From Pseudomonadota bacterium (GTDB lineage: Bacteria; Pseudomonadota; Alphaproteobacteria; Caulobacterales; Aquidulcibacteraceae), in the NCBI GenBank assembly GCA_020161405.1, contig JAIUOD010000001.1, positions 434,001 to 498,000 on the forward strand: 64,000 nucleotides of DNA, in the 5' to 3' direction. Position numbers and translations under genes: made by a program. Every line of letters begins with the position of its first letter. Within the stretch, counting starts at the first letter, position 1. The notes beneath the pieces are model-generated. The model saw only the letters and a list, made by a program, of their open reading frames with translations, ran no database searches and was not told the DNA's origin. Of the stretch, positions 1 through 9,839 are shown piece after piece.

Positions 1-1784
1 TCCACATCAGTGCCTTTAGCAACGGCAACGTGATAGGCCAATAAATGGATAAGTGGTGAATAAACGAATGGCGCAACAAATGGGTGACATTCAGGTGCAC
101 GAACCGAATTTTTGACCGCATCGCCCGCTTCTTCAATGCCTTTGGCATCTGAAAGTAGGGTTATTGGACCACCACGCGCGGCAATTTCTTGTACGTTTGA
201 AATGGTTTTTTCGATTAATTCATCATGTGGCGCAACCGCGATTACTGGTGTGTTTTCGTCAATAAGGGCAATCGGGCCATGCTTTAATTCACCTGCCGCA
301 TAGCCTTCGGCATGAATATAAGAAATTTCTTTAAGTTTAAGCGCGGCCTCTAACGCCACTGGATATGCGGTTCCGCGGCCAATATATAGGATTGACTTTG
401 CATGTGAAATTTCATGTGCAGTTTTTTCAATTTTATTTTCAATTTCCAAAGCTTCGCGGATAAGACGCGGGGTTTCCATCAAAAGCCTTGCATATTCGCG
501 CTCTTGCTCACGGGTGATTTTACCGCGCGCAATTGCGGCATTGATTGCAACACTTGCCAAAGCCGCCAATTGGGCAACAAAGGCCTTGGTTGATGCCACG
601 CCAATTTCAGGACCCGCCAAAGTTTCCAAAACCGCATCTGCTTCACGAGCGATTGATGAGGTTGCAACATTCACAACCCCCAAAGTTTTCCAACCATTTT
701 GCTTACAAAGCCTCAAAGCTTCTAAAGTGTCGGCGGTTTCGCCAGATTGGGAAATGAAAAGTGCTGCGGCGCGCCCTGCGGCAACAGGTTTGCGATAACG
801 AAATTCAGATGCAATGTCATTTTCGCATGAAAGACCTGCGATTTGTTCAAACCAATATTCGGCGACACGGCCTGCAAGATATGCGGTGCCACAGCCTACA
901 ATCCATAATTGATCAATTGATGCAAAATCAAAGCCGCAATTTGGAAGTGAAACTTTTTCTTCTAATGGGTCAATATAATGGCCAATTGTACGCGCCACTG
1001 CATCAGGTTCTTCATGGATTTCCTTTTGCATATAGTGGCGATAATTGCCTTTTTCGACTGCCGCCGCAGATGCCGCAACAATTGCAAATGGGCGGATTAT
1101 TTCTTTGCGCGCTTTATCCAAAATTACATAAGTTGATTTTGTAACTTCAACCAAATCACCTTCTTCAAGGTAAATAACTTTATTTGTGAAAGGTGCAACC
1201 GCAATCGCATCAGAACCCAAAAACATTTCATCATTCCCAAGACCAACCACAAGCGGTGAACCTTGGCGCGCGCCAATCATAAGGTTTTCATCACCAGTGA
1301 ATAGACAAGCAATCGCAAAGGCGCCGCGAACTTGGTTTAATGCATCAATAACGGCGGCACGTGGTGAAAGGCCTTTATCCAAAGAATGGGAAATTAATTG
1401 TGTCAAAACCTCGGTATCGGTTTCGGAATCAAATTTATAGCCTTTGGCTTCTAATTCTTCACGAAGGGTGCGGAAATTTTCGATAATGCCATTATGAACA
1501 ACCGCAACCTTATCGGTTGCATGTGGGTGGGCATTGCGTGTGGTTGGTGCGCCATGGGTTGCCCAACGTGTGTGACCAATACCAGTATTACCATGAATTG
1601 GGTTTGCTTTTAATTCATCTTCAAGGTTTTTGATTTTACCTGCGGCGCGGCAACGTTCAATTTTTCCATCAACTAATGTGGCGATACCTGCCGAATCATA
1701 GCCGCGATATTCAAGGCGCTTTAACGCCTCAACTAATCTTTGGCTTGCTGCTTCTTTACCAATAATACCAATAATGCCACACAT
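1..1784 (-). CDS. glmS: Glutamine-fructose-6-phosphate aminotransferase (C-terminus off the left edge)
   Basis: Converts fructose-6-phosphate and glutamine to glucosamine-6-phosphate, the entry step to UDP-GlcNAc for peptidoglycan and LPS. I translated it from the minus strand. It opens MCGIIGIIG, so Cys2 becomes the N-terminal nucleophile of the class II glutamine amidotransferase domain after Met removal; RWATHG and the HNGIIEN motif follow. Two SIS sugar-isomerase domains come next, with CGTAYLAG, SQSGETADT and the AEGYAAGELKHGP stretch. About 594 residues are visible against a usual length near 608, so only about a dozen C-terminal residues lie outside. It lies 91 bp downstream of hpt on the same strand with no terminator visible between them, so cotranscription is possible. 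No glmS ribozyme is seen or expected in this group. Confidence 0.97.
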   Translation of the reverse strand, partial: MCGIIGIIGKEAASQRLVEALKRLEYRGYDSAGIATLVDGKIERCRAAGKIKNLEDELKANPIHGNTGIGHTRWATHGAPTTRNAHPHATDKVAVVHNGIIENFRTLREELEAKGYKFDSETDTEVLTQLISHSLDKGLSPRAAVIDALNQVRGAFAIACLFTGDENLMIGARQGSPLVVGLGNDEMFLGSDAIAVAPFTNKVIYLEEGDLVEVTKSTYVILDKARKEIIRPFAIVAASAAAVEKGNYRHYMQKEIHEEPDAVARTIGHYIDPLEEKVSLPNCGFDFASIDQLWIVGCGTAYLAGRVAEYWFEQIAGLSCENDIASEFRYRKPVAAGRAAALFISQSGETADTLEALRLCKQNGWKTLGVVNVATSSIAREADAVLETLAGPEIGVASTKAFVAQLAALASVAINAAIARGKITREQEREYARLLMETPRLIREALEIENKIEKTAHEISHAKSILYIGRGTAYPVALEAALKLKEISYIHAEGYAAGELKHGPIALIDENTPVIAVAPHDELIEKTISNVQEIAARGGPITLLSDAKGIEEAGDAVKNSVRAPECHPFVAPFVYSPLIHLLAYHVAVAKGTDV

Positions 1785-1875
1785 GTTATAATAACCTTTT
1801 ATCTATGGATTTTGGCAAATATACCAAGAAAGTTAAAAAGGCACTTAAACTAATGTTGCAAAAAGTAACAAATGG

Positions 1876-2391
1876 TTAAATTGCACCAATGAATGGCAGG
1901 CCACGCCCCTTGCCACCATCATCAAGCCCATAACCAATCAAGTATTTATCAGGCAAAACAAAACCAACAAAATCAGGCTGCACCAAATGTTCAGACGCAG
2001 GTTTAGTTGCCAAAAGGCAGGTTAAAACTTCTTTTGCACCTTTTGCCTTTAAATATTCCTGCGCAAAGGCAAGGGTTTTGCCAGTATCATAAACATCATC
2101 AACCAAAAGAACTTGTTTGCCCGTGATTTGGCGCTGCAAGTCTGCCAAGATATTTAAGCGCCCAGATGAATGACCGTCGCCATAGGATGAAAGCCAAAGA
2201 AAATCGGTTTGTAATAATTTTCCATTATCTGCCAAAGCGCGCATAATATCGGCCATAAAAATGAATGCACCTTGCAAAAGGCCAATTACAATTGCATCAT
2301 CATCAAGGGCGGTTGCAATTTCCTGCCCCAAAATATCAATGCGTTTTTGAATTTCATCACGGCTTACAAGCACTTCATATTCATTTGTCAT
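1876..2391 (-). CDS. hpt: Hypoxanthine phosphoribosyltransferase
   Basis: Salvages hypoxanthine (and usually guanine) with PRPP to give IMP/GMP in the cytoplasm. The 171-residue length is normal for the family. The PRPP-binding loop [13 protein letters not shown] sits at residues 94-106, with the acidic pair and the TGKT turn intact, and the LLQGAF segment near residue 38 is the usual PPi loop. It lies directly upstream of glmS on the same strand. The divergent fhs gene starts 116 bp away, so the shared region 2392-2507 must hold both promoters. Alternative assignments within the phosphoribosyltransferase superfamily (xanthine/guanine types) are less likely given length and motif. Confidence 0.92.
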   Translation of the reverse strand: MTNEYEVLVSRDEIQKRIDILGQEIATALDDDAIVIGLLQGAFIFMADIMRALADNGKLLQTDFLWLSSYGDGHSSGRLNILADLQRQITGKQVLLVDDVYDTGKTLAFAQEYLKAKGAKEVLTCLLATKPASEHLVQPDFVGFVLPDKYLIGYGLDDGGKGRGLPFIGAI

Positions 2392-2507
2392 TTTTTGATT
2401 ATAGAATGTTTAAATTCAATTTTGAAGCCGTGCGACTATATTACTTGCCAAATCTTATTGATTTTTCGCACAAAAGCTATTTCATGGGCAAAAACAAGGG
2501 AAGTCAT

Positions 2508-4178
2508 ATGCAAAGTGATATAGAAATTGCCCGCACAGCAAGCCTTAAAAATATAAAAGAAATCGCAAATTCAATTAATATTCCAGATGATGCCCTTCAT
2601 AATTATGGTCGCCATATTGCGAAAATTGATTTTGAATATTTGCAAAATATTGCGCCAAATCCAAATTCAAAACTCATTTTGGTAACGGCAATAAGCCCAA
2701 CCCCGGCGGGTGAAGGAAAAACCACAACCACAATCGGCCTTGGTGATGCGATTAATGCTTTGGGCAAAAAAACCATGATTGCATTGCGTGAACCATCACT
2801 TGGCCCATGTTTTGGGCAAAAGGGCGGTGCAGCAGGTGGCGGTTATTCTCAAGTTGTACCAATGGAGCAGATAAATCTTCATTTCACTGGCGATTTTCAC
2901 GCAATAACCACCGCCAATAATCTTTTGGCGGCAATGATTGATAATCATATTTATTGGGGCAACGAATTAGAAATTGATACGCGCCGTATTGTTTGGCGCC
3001 GTGCACTTGATATGAATGATAGGGCGCTTCGCAATATTAATGTTGGCCTTGGTGGCATGAATGGCGGTTTTGCCCGTGAAGATGGTTTTGATATTAGTGT
3101 TGCCAGTGAAATTATGGCGATTTTTTGCCTTGCCAAGGATTTGGCAGATTTAGAAAAACGAATTGGCAATATTATTATTGCCTATAGACGCGATAAAAGC
3201 CCTATTTATGCGCGTGATATTCATGCCCCTGGGGCATTAAGTGTTTTACTAAAAGATGCAATTGCACCAAATTTGGTGCAGAGTTTGGAAAATACGCCCG
3301 CCCTTATTCATGGCGGCCCTTTTGCCAATATTGCGCATGGTTGCAATTCACTTATTGCCACAAATGCCGCCTTAAAACTTGCCGATTATGTAGTTACAGA
3401 GGCAGGCTTTGGCGCAGATTTAGGGGCCGAGAAATTCCTTGATATTAAATGCCGAATTGGTGATTTAAAGCCATCAATTGTTGTTATTGTTGCAACAATT
3501 CGCGCGCTTAAAATGCATGGCGGTGTTGATAAAAAAGACCTTGGAAATGAAGATATTGAAAGCCTTAAAAAGGGCGCGGCAAATCTTGAACGTCATGTAA
3601 AAAATATAAGAAAATTTGGTCTTGATTGTATTGTTGCAATCAATCAATTTTTCCAAGACACAGATAATGAAATCGCCACATTACAAGATATTTGCACCAA
3701 TCAATTCAATGTAAAATCCTTTATCTGTAGCCATTTTAGCAATGGTTCAAAAGGAACAATCGAACTTGCAAAGGCGGTAATTGAAGCCACACAAAAGCCA
3801 AGCAATTACGCCCCACTTTATGATGCAAAATTACCAATCAAAGAAAAAATCGAAAAAATCGCCAAAGAAATTTATGGCGCAAGCGATATAAGTCTAAGCG
3901 ATAAAGCCAAACAAAAAATGGAAGAATATACAAAATTAGGTTATGCAGATACCCCAATTTGTATCGCCAAAACCCAATATAGCTTTACTGCCGACCCCAA
4001 AAAAATGGGCGCGCCAAGCAATTTCACACTACCAATAAATGATTTACGATTATCGGCGGGTGCAGGCTTCGTTGTGGCTTTGTGCGGCGACATAATGACA
4101 ATGCCAGGATTACCGCGCACACCTGCGGCAAATTCAATTGGCATTAATGAAAAAGGGCAAATTGTCGGGCTTTTTTAA
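2508..4178 (+). CDS. fhs: Formate-tetrahydrofolate ligase
   Basis: ATP-dependent synthesis of 10-formyl-THF from formate and THF, feeding one-carbon units to purines and formyl-Met. I chose ATG 2508 because AAGGGA lies just upstream and the product is then 556 residues, the family norm; reading further upstream would run into hpt. The ATP-binding loop [11 protein letters not shown] is at residues 65-75, followed by EPSLGPCFG and [11 protein letters not shown], both hallmark Fhs motifs. The end [16 protein letters not shown] is also typical. The gene is divergent from hpt and convergent with the zinc-ribbon gene, with which it shares 4 bp: the two stop codons interlock at 4175-4178 and no terminator separates them. 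Confidence 0.97.
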   Translation: MQSDIEIARTASLKNIKEIANSINIPDDALHNYGRHIAKIDFEYLQNIAPNPNSKLILVTAISPTPAGEGKTTTTIGLGDAINALGKKTMIALREPSLGPCFGQKGGAAGGGYSQVVPMEQINLHFTGDFHAITTANNLLAAMIDNHIYWGNELEIDTRRIVWRRALDMNDRALRNINVGLGGMNGGFAREDGFDISVASEIMAIFCLAKDLADLEKRIGNIIIAYRRDKSPIYARDIHAPGALSVLLKDAIAPNLVQSLENTPALIHGGPFANIAHGCNSLIATNAALKLADYVVTEAGFGADLGAEKFLDIKCRIGDLKPSIVVIVATIRALKMHGGVDKKDLGNEDIESLKKGAANLERHVKNIRKFGLDCIVAINQFFQDTDNEIATLQDICTNQFNVKSFICSHFSNGSKGTIELAKAVIEATQKPSNYAPLYDAKLPIKEKIEKIAKEIYGASDISLSDKAKQKMEEYTKLGYADTPICIAKTQYSFTADPKKMGAPSNFTLPINDLRLSAGAGFVVALCGDIMTMPGLPRTPAANSIGINEKGQIVGLF

Positions 4179-5191
4179 TGCCCCGTATTTGAATGCTCAT
4201 TATTATGGCTTGGTGCGGCAGGCGCATGTTCGGTAGCGGGTGCAGGCGCATGTTCATTTTGTGCTTCATGTGATGGCGGATTTGCACCATGTTCAGCATT
4301 TGGTACCGCAGTTTCATGACCAGTATTTTCAGTCACCGTCGCTTCATGTGAAGGTGCAGCTTCATGCCCTGCCGCTTCTGGGTTTGTGCCAAGCAAAAGC
4401 GAGTTTTCGTTTTCGCTATGCGTGCTTTTAAGTGCCAAATCTTCGGCACTCAAATCTTTTGGTGCATCAGCAAAGGCAACAATTGCCTTTATATTTCCAT
4501 TTGGTGGGTTACGGCGAATAGATTGAAAATTCACCACCTGCCCTTTGTCAATAAAAGTCGCTTTTGGGTCAACCAACCATGTGGCAACTTGTTTATGACC
4601 GTCAAGCAATGTAATTCGCAAATATGGTAGCGCCTTGGCAGAATTTGTAACATTCTTTACTGCGCCCAAAACCATCAAACGCGGCCCCTGCCCATCAATT
4701 CCAGAGCGCACTTCTATATTTTTAATTTCCAAACCATAAAGATTTACTGGAACACCAAGCATTGCATAAAATGACGCCGACTTGGGCCATTTTTTCACTA
4801 TACTAACACGATTACCAATCATAAGCCCCAAAATAACGCCCAATATCGCAATTGCGCCAATCCAACCCACTGCAATCGCGCCAATATGGGAGAATTTGAT
4901 TTTATCATGTGCTTTTTTTCGCATCTCTTGATGCGGCAATGCTTTATTTTTTTCCTGTTTTTTAAATAAATTGCCAAGACCGCCCGATTTCTTTTCAGGC
5001 TTATCACGTGTTTCTTTTGTAACTTTTATTTTTGAGGTTTGTGGCGCTTCTTTATTGGTTTCAAGCGCATCCGCAGGTTTTTGAAACCAATAATGACCGC
5101 ACGCCGCACAGCGCAAATTGCGCCCCTTCTCACCAATTGCGGAATCGGCAACTTCATAACTAGCTTGGCATGATGGACATTCTATTTTCAT
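4175..5191 (-). CDS. MJ0042-type zinc-ribbon, single-pass membrane protein (DUF3426-like)
   Basis: Function unknown; the family is common in alphaproteobacteria beside ftsEX. The N-terminus is a zinc ribbon with Cys5, Cys8, Cys28 and Cys31. A Lys/Glu-rich linker follows, then one hydrophobic helix at about residues 103-126 and a DUF3426-like periplasmic domain containing [20 protein letters not shown]. The last 90 residues are low-complexity, rich in His, Glu, Ala and Pro with recurrent SHEA/EHAP units, and could bind metal. The protein probably has a cytoplasmic zinc ribbon and an external tail. It is divergent from ftsE with a 132-bp gap. 338 residues is within the broad family range; the His-rich tail is the variable part. 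Confidence 0.75.
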   Translation of the reverse strand: MKIECPSCQASYEVADSAIGEKGRNLRCAACGHYWFQKPADALETNKEAPQTSKIKVTKETRDKPEKKSGGLGNLFKKQEKNKALPHQEMRKKAHDKIKFSHIGAIAVGWIGAIAILGVILGLMIGNRVSIVKKWPKSASFYAMLGVPVNLYGLEIKNIEVRSGIDGQGPRLMVLGAVKNVTNSAKALPYLRITLLDGHKQVATWLVDPKATFIDKGQVVNFQSIRRNPPNGNIKAIVAFADAPKDLSAEDLALKSTHSENENSLLLGTNPEAAGHEAAPSHEATVTENTGHETAVPNAEHGANPPSHEAQNEHAPAPATEHAPAAPSHNNEHSNTGH

Positions 5192-5323
5192 TTTTAATTA
5201 TATTCAGTTACCACTCTTAACTTAATTGTATAAACAAATTAAAAGGAATGATTGCCAATTTGGCAAACAATCCTTAAGCCATAGTCGAATTCTTAAAACC
5301 TTATTCGCTAAATTAGTCCACAG

Positions 5324-6106
5324 ATGAACATAAAAAACCAACAGTCACCGCAGGATAAAAAAAATCCCAATAAACCGTGGGTGAAGTTTGAAAATGTTTG
5401 TCTTACGTATAATCAAAATCAACGTAAAGATAATGGACAGCGAACACTTGCACTTGATAATGTAAACCTAAGCCTAAAACGTGGCGGGGTTTATTATTTA
5501 ACTGGCCCATCTGGGGCGGGTAAATCAAGTCTTTTAAAATTAATGTATCTTGCGCTACGCCCAACAAGTGGGAAGGTTGAATTATTTGGGCGCGATATTG
5601 ATAATTTATCACGCAATGAATTACCCGAACTTCGCCGCGAAATTGGCGTTGTATTCCAAGATTTTAGGCTTTTGCCACATTTAAATCTTTTCGATAATCT
5701 TGCAGTCCCATTTCGCACGCGCGGGCAAGAGCCGCATGAATATGAAAATGATGTGATTGATTTACTGGGCTGGATTGGGCTTTCCCATAAAGTAAATCAA
5801 TTACCCGAAACTCTATCGGGTGGGGAACAACAAAGGGTTGCGATTGCGCGCGCCGTTATTTGCAAACCACGCCTTTTAATCGCTGACGAGCCTACGGGAA
5901 ACGTTGACCCGCAAATGGGTGATTTATTAATTGATTTGATTATGAAGCTTAATCAATATCGCGGTTCAACAATTGTTATTGCTACCCATGATCATGAAAT
6001 GGTTAAACGCGCAGGAAGGCCAGTTTTGGCAATTGAGGCGGGAAAACTAACCCAATATGAAACCCCACCAACCCATTTAAGGTTTTTTGGAAGGGATAAA
6101 ACTTAA
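5324..6106 (+). CDS. ftsE: Cell division ATP-binding protein FtsE
   Basis: ATPase of the FtsEX complex, which activates septal peptidoglycan hydrolases at division. Walker A GPSGAGKSS is at residues 61-69, the Q-loop FQDFRLLPHL near 111, the ABC signature LSGGEQQ at 164-170 and Walker B LLIADEPTGNVD near 184. The first 20 residues are a polar extension beyond the usual FtsE start; no strong Shine-Dalgarno precedes ATG 5324, so an internal start is possible but none is obvious. The stop codon shares its last A with the ftsX ATG (1-bp overlap), indicating translational coupling. It starts the run ftsE-ftsX-ydcF-like-plsC-DUF2125. Confidence 0.95.
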   Translation: MNIKNQQSPQDKKNPNKPWVKFENVCLTYNQNQRKDNGQRTLALDNVNLSLKRGGVYYLTGPSGAGKSSLLKLMYLALRPTSGKVELFGRDIDNLSRNELPELRREIGVVFQDFRLLPHLNLFDNLAVPFRTRGQEPHEYENDVIDLLGWIGLSHKVNQLPETLSGGEQQRVAIARAVICKPRLLIADEPTGNVDPQMGDLLIDLIMKLNQYRGSTIVIATHDHEMVKRAGRPVLAIEAGKLTQYETPPTHLRFFGRDKT

Positions 6107-7041
6107 TGCGGTTTTATTTTTCCAAAATTTTTAAAAATCCATTTTTTCAGTATTTTTCCAAATTGCTTGGCATTAATGAGGTTGCACTTTTGCCAACCAA
6201 TGGCAAACAAGCGCGCCCACTTACAATTGTGGTTTCAATTATGTGTGCCTTGGGATGTTTGGCGGCATTAAGCGCAAGAATTGGTTTTCGTGCCGCCGAT
6301 GCATGGACTTCTGAATTAAAAAGCGCATTAACAATATTAGTTGAAGCCCCAAAGGATGAAGCCAATATATTACGCGCCGTGCAAATAACCCAACAAACCA
6401 AAGGCGTTAAAAGCGCAAGTTCAATGAGCCGTGAAAAAGCCAAAGAGCTTTTAAAAAATTATGGCGCAAATATTGGTTCATTACTTGATGAATTGCCTTT
6501 GCCTAATCTTATAGAAGTTGGCCTTGATACAAATTCCAAAGATACTGCAAAAGAATTACAGGCAAATCTTAGCGCACAAGGTTTTAAAGTTGAGGTTGAT
6601 GACCATAGCCGATATTCTGGTGAGATTGTAAAAACCTCGGCGGTTTTGCGGGGTGCTGCGCTTTTGGCGCTTTTGGCCTTGATGATTGCATCGGTTGCCT
6701 CAATTGCATTTGCGGCGCGTGCGGCATTGGAAACCCAAAGTGAGTGCGTGCAAATTCTTCATCTTATTGGCGCAGAAGATGAGTTTGTAATTCACGAAGT
6801 TCAGGCACGCTTTACCCGCCTTGGCCTAATTGCGGGTGCTTATGGGGCAATTGGGGCGGCAATTTTAATTATTATTGCCAATCTTATCATGCAAATGGGT
6901 GCAAGCGATCTTACATCAGGAACTAAGTTATTGCGTTGGTGGGATTTTTGGATATTGCTTGTCGCACCCCTTATAAGCGCAATCGCAAGCGCATTAGCGG
7001 CACGTATTGCGGCGCGTGATACATTAAAAGAGTTGGTTTGA
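6106..7041 (+). CDS. ftsX: Cell division permease FtsX
   Basis: Membrane partner of FtsE. The 311-residue protein has a first membrane helix near residues 40-58, a periplasmic domain of about 120 residues, and three further hydrophobic segments near 185-212, 243-268 and 280-300, the classic FtsX topology. Sequence similarity to enterobacterial FtsX is not obvious by eye, as usual in alphaproteobacteria; the assignment rests on topology and the 1-bp overlap with ftsE. Its TGA stop overlaps the next ATG by one base (TGATG), so the downstream YdcF-like gene is probably coupled too. Confidence 0.9.
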   Translation: MRFYFSKIFKNPFFQYFSKLLGINEVALLPTNGKQARPLTIVVSIMCALGCLAALSARIGFRAADAWTSELKSALTILVEAPKDEANILRAVQITQQTKGVKSASSMSREKAKELLKNYGANIGSLLDELPLPNLIEVGLDTNSKDTAKELQANLSAQGFKVEVDDHSRYSGEIVKTSAVLRGAALLALLALMIASVASIAFAARAALETQSECVQILHLIGAEDEFVIHEVQARFTRLGLIAGAYGAIGAAILIIIANLIMQMGASDLTSGTKLLRWWDFWILLVAPLISAIASALAARIAARDTLKELV

Positions 7042-7703
7042 TGAAAATCAGCATTGCGACTATTTTTTCAAGAATTTTCTTTATCGCCGGCCTATTGAGC
7101 GCAACCTATTTAATCGGCGGCTTCTTCAAATTTGCCGATATTGTAATTAATTCGCCAAAGCCAGATGAAACAATTTACGCCGATGCCATTGTTTCACTAA
7201 CAGGCGGTTCAAAACAAAGACTTACAGAAGGCGTTAAATTACTTGAGCTTGAGCATGGAAATCGGCTTTTGATTTCTGGTGTTTATAAAAATGCCACCCA
7301 AGAAGAAATTCGCATTGTAACAGGCGGTTCAAAAGAATTATTTGATTGCTGCGTCGATTTGGGCCGCGAGGCCACCGATACAATTGGCAATGCCCAAGAA
7401 GTGCGCGAATGGGTTGAGAAATATAAATTCAAAAGCATTATCCTTATAACCGATAATTACCATATGCCACGCAGTATATTGGAAATTAAGAATGAAAACC
7501 CTGACCTTATTATCAAACAATATAGTATAAAAGCTGGCTCTTATATTGCAAAAAAGTGGTGGGAAGATGATATTGAGTTTAAGGGGCTTTTGAATGAATA
7601 TTCAAAATATGTGGCGGCACAATTAAGATTAATACTTAAATTCAATCCAAAAAAAGATTTGAACAAAATTGATGTTGAAAAAATAATAGATAGTGAAAAA
7701 TAA
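7041..7703 (+). CDS. YdcF/ElyC/SanA-family (DUF218) membrane-anchored protein
   Basis: One N-terminal membrane helix (about residues 8-30) then a DUF218 domain with the family signatures ADAIVSLTGG near residue 51 and ITDNYHMPRS near residue 137. Members act in envelope biogenesis or peptidoglycan/lipid carrier processes, but the activity of this subgroup is not established. I use ATG 7041, which overlaps the ftsX stop by one base, instead of the TTG three bases upstream. The position between ftsX and plsC is a conserved alphaproteobacterial arrangement and suggests an envelope role. 220 residues is normal length. Confidence 0.82.
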   Translation: MKISIATIFSRIFFIAGLLSATYLIGGFFKFADIVINSPKPDETIYADAIVSLTGGSKQRLTEGVKLLELEHGNRLLISGVYKNATQEEIRIVTGGSKELFDCCVDLGREATDTIGNAQEVREWVEKYKFKSIILITDNYHMPRSILEIKNENPDLIIKQYSIKAGSYIAKKWWEDDIEFKGLLNEYSKYVAAQLRLILKFNPKKDLNKIDVEKIIDSEK

Positions 7704-7705
7704 TT

Positions 7706-8434
7706 ATGAGAAAAATAAACCCGATAAATGCGTTTTTGTTTAAAATTTGGTTCGCAGGTTGCGTTTTATTTGTTGGTGGGATTGGCGCAATTGGCGTGTT
7801 TTTCAACAAAGACTTTGCAACAAAAGTTACAAATGCATGGGCGCGCTCATCCCTTTGGGGTTTAAAACATATTGCGGGAATTGAAATTGAATTACGCGGC
7901 AAAGAAAATTTACCAGAAGGTGATTTTTTTATTGCTGGCAAACATCTTTCAACCCTTGATACACTTGCGCCCTTTACGTTTACAAATACACCTGCCTTTG
8001 TTTTTAAAAAAGAATTATTCAAAATTCCAATTTTTGGCTGGTATCTAAAAACCGCAGGAATGATAGGAATTGATAGAGATGGCGGCATGAGTGCGCTTAA
8101 ATCAATGGTTGCCGAAGCAAAAACCCGCCTTTCAGAAAATCGCCCACCGCTAATCTTCCCTGAAGGCACACGCCAAGAATTAGATGCCGCGCCCGATTAT
8201 AAACCAGGGGTTGCCGCAATTTATGGAATGCTTGGTATAAAATGCGTTCCAATGGCTTTAAACACAGGCGTTTATTGGCCCGCCAAAGGCTTTCCAACAC
8301 ATTCGGGAAAAGTGATTTTCGAATTTTTACCTGCCATTGAAGCAGGATTAAAACGCCAAGATTTTATGCCCCGCCTTGAAAATGCCATCGAAACCAAAAC
8401 CAAAGAGCTTATAGATGAAGCAAAAACTTCATAA
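7706..8434 (+). CDS. plsC: 1-acyl-sn-glycerol-3-phosphate acyltransferase
   Basis: Acylates lysophosphatidic acid to phosphatidic acid at the inner membrane. Both acyltransferase motifs are visible: the HX4D box HLSTLDT near residue 77 and FPEGTR near residue 152, with an N-terminal hydrophobic segment at about 13-35. 242 residues fits the PlsC family. It lies 2 bp after the YdcF-like gene, and its last 20 bases overlap the start of the DUF2125 gene, so the run from ftsE to the DUF2125 gene behaves as one operon. A specialised lysolipid acyltransferase cannot be excluded from sequence alone. Confidence 0.92.
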   Translation: MRKINPINAFLFKIWFAGCVLFVGGIGAIGVFFNKDFATKVTNAWARSSLWGLKHIAGIEIELRGKENLPEGDFFIAGKHLSTLDTLAPFTFTNTPAFVFKKELFKIPIFGWYLKTAGMIGIDRDGGMSALKSMVAEAKTRLSENRPPLIFPEGTRQELDAAPDYKPGVAAIYGMLGIKCVPMALNTGVYWPAKGFPTHSGKVIFEFLPAIEAGLKRQDFMPRLENAIETKTKELIDEAKTS

Positions 8435-9332
8435 TCCTATTGGCCTTATAATTCCTTGGTCAATCGCCTTTTTGGTGTTTTTTATCTATGCATTTTATTG
8501 GAAAAATACGGCGCAAAAAATTGAAGCTGCAATCATGGCGCAAAAGGGCAAAGCCTTTGATTTTAGCCATGTTGATGTTGAAGGTTTTCCAATCAGATTT
8601 AGCGTAAAATTAAAAAATTTTTCAAAGCCAATTTTGGGGCAAAACCTTCACATTGATGAGATAAACACAACAACCCGTCCTTTATCACCAAATTTATGGA
8701 CGATAGATAAAGTCATTGGGATAAGCCTAAGTGATGCTAATAACCAAAAAACTGATATTATCCCCACTAATTCATTGGCAACAATAAATTTAAATTATCA
8801 GCCAAATTTACCAAGATTTCAACGCATATCCATAGAAATTGCCAATCTTGATTTTAAAAGTACTCAAAATTCAAAGACATTAAACAATTTAAAAATTCAT
8901 TTTTTAGGCGACGCTAAAAACAATGCCTATGGCTTTTCTTTTGAGGGCAATGGCCTTGGTCAATTTGAACCTTTTACAAGCGCATATTTAGAGCCGCAGA
9001 TTTTGCGCGGCTTAGTTTTAGATGCAAAGGCTTTTGATAATGGCTATGAAAATTGGCGCAATAATAATGGTCAAATTGCAATTAAATATGGTGTGGTTAA
9101 ATTAAATAAATGGGGTATATTTAATTCTGGTGATTTTACAAATTTAAATGGCAATCTTGCTATTGATGGGCAAAATAATGTTAGTGGAGTCATTGATAAT
9201 AACGCCCATATTGAAGTTTTTTCAGGAAATAAAATTGCAATTCCAAACTTTAAAATTCACGTTTTAAATTCAAAAATAGACATTCAAAAATCATTATCTT
9301 CAATAGATTTGGGCAAAATAAGCGCAAACTAA
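8415..9332 (+). CDS. DUF2125 family protein
   Basis: Unknown function. The 305-residue protein has an N-terminal membrane anchor (about residues 10-30) followed by the family's recognisable VDVEGFPIRFSVKLKN segment near residue 54, then a beta-rich extracytoplasmic domain. The second half is rich in Asn, Lys and Ile with several stretches resembling repeated beta strands. The start overlaps plsC by 20 bp and is preceded by AAAGAGC inside plsC. In many alphaproteobacteria this family sits near tyrA/hisC and plsC, both of which are in this window. A hairpin (9372-9399) follows the gene. Confidence 0.78.
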   Translation: MKQKLHNPIGLIIPWSIAFLVFFIYAFYWKNTAQKIEAAIMAQKGKAFDFSHVDVEGFPIRFSVKLKNFSKPILGQNLHIDEINTTTRPLSPNLWTIDKVIGISLSDANNQKTDIIPTNSLATINLNYQPNLPRFQRISIEIANLDFKSTQNSKTLNNLKIHFLGDAKNNAYGFSFEGNGLGQFEPFTSAYLEPQILRGLVLDAKAFDNGYENWRNNNGQIAIKYGVVKLNKWGIFNSGDFTNLNGNLAIDGQNNVSGVIDNNAHIEVFSGNKIAIPNFKIHVLNSKIDIQKSLSSIDLGKISAN

Positions 9333-9371
9333 GATATTTATAATGCATTTTCATAATGAACTATGCATTAA

Positions 9372-9399
9372 AATTGGGATTTTTGTGTCAATCCCAATT
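9372..9399 (+). terminator. Hairpin after the DUF2125 gene
   Basis: AATTGGGATT (9372-9381) pairs perfectly with AATCCCAATT (9390-9399) around an 8-base loop. It lies 40 bp after the DUF2125 stop and before the rplU leader. No T-tract follows, so it may be a weak terminator or processing stem. Confidence 0.4.
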
Positions 9400-9439
9400 G
9401 ACTCATAGTCTTAAAAACTATATTGCCACCCACTCTTAT

Positions 9440-9469
9440 ACCCCGCCCATTTGGTGCAGGGGTGTTTTT
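9440..9469 (+). promoter_or_regulatory. Possible rplU leader attenuator hairpin
   Basis: ACCCC (9440-9444) pairs with GGGGT (9459-9463) and is followed by TTTTT, 47 bp before rplU. It looks like a small intrinsic terminator inside the L21-L27 leader, where ribosomal-protein autoregulation would be expected. The stem is short, so this is tentative. Confidence 0.3.
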
Positions 9470-9515
9470 ACATGATTTTGTATGGCGCTTGTGCGCAATT
9501 TGAAAGGTTTTCGCG

Positions 9516-9827
9516 ATGTTCGCGGTTATTAAAACTGGTGGTAAACAATATAAAGTTGCCGAAGGTGACAAACTAGTTGTTGAAAAACTAGAAGGTGATG
9601 CTGGTTCAAAAATTACTTTTGACCAAGTTCTTATGGTTGGCACTGACAAAGGTGTTAAAGTTGGCGCCCCTGTTGTTGCGGGTGCAAGCGTAACTGCTGA
9701 ACTTGTTGAAACTTCACGTGGTGATAAAGTTATGGTGATCAAAAAAACACGCCGTAATACTTATCGTCGTCGTCGTGGTCATCGACAAACTGAAACTTTG
9801 GTAAAAATTACTGCTGTAAACGCATAA
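9516..9827 (+). CDS. rplU: 50S ribosomal protein L21
   Basis: Large-subunit protein. [14 protein letters not shown] at the N-terminus and the basic [14 protein letters not shown] segment near residue 78 are diagnostic of L21. Length 103 is normal. A strong GAAAGG element precedes ATG 9516. It is followed 12 bp later by rpmA, the universal rplU-rpmA pair, and by obgE, which completes the conserved rplU-rpmA-obgE order. Confidence 0.97.
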   Translation: MFAVIKTGGKQYKVAEGDKLVVEKLEGDAGSKITFDQVLMVGTDKGVKVGAPVVAGASVTAELVETSRGDKVMVIKKTRRNTYRRRRGHRQTETLVKITAVNA

Positions 9828-9839
9828 GGATTTTGAGAT

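Noticed and set aside
2265..2507. Upstream extension of the fhs reading frame
   Set aside because: It runs through hpt on the other strand and lacks Fhs similarity; ATG 2508 has a good Shine-Dalgarno and gives the family length.
4240..4630. Plus-strand frames opposite the His-rich tail
   Set aside because: They are produced by low-complexity sequence of the membrane protein and have no start context.
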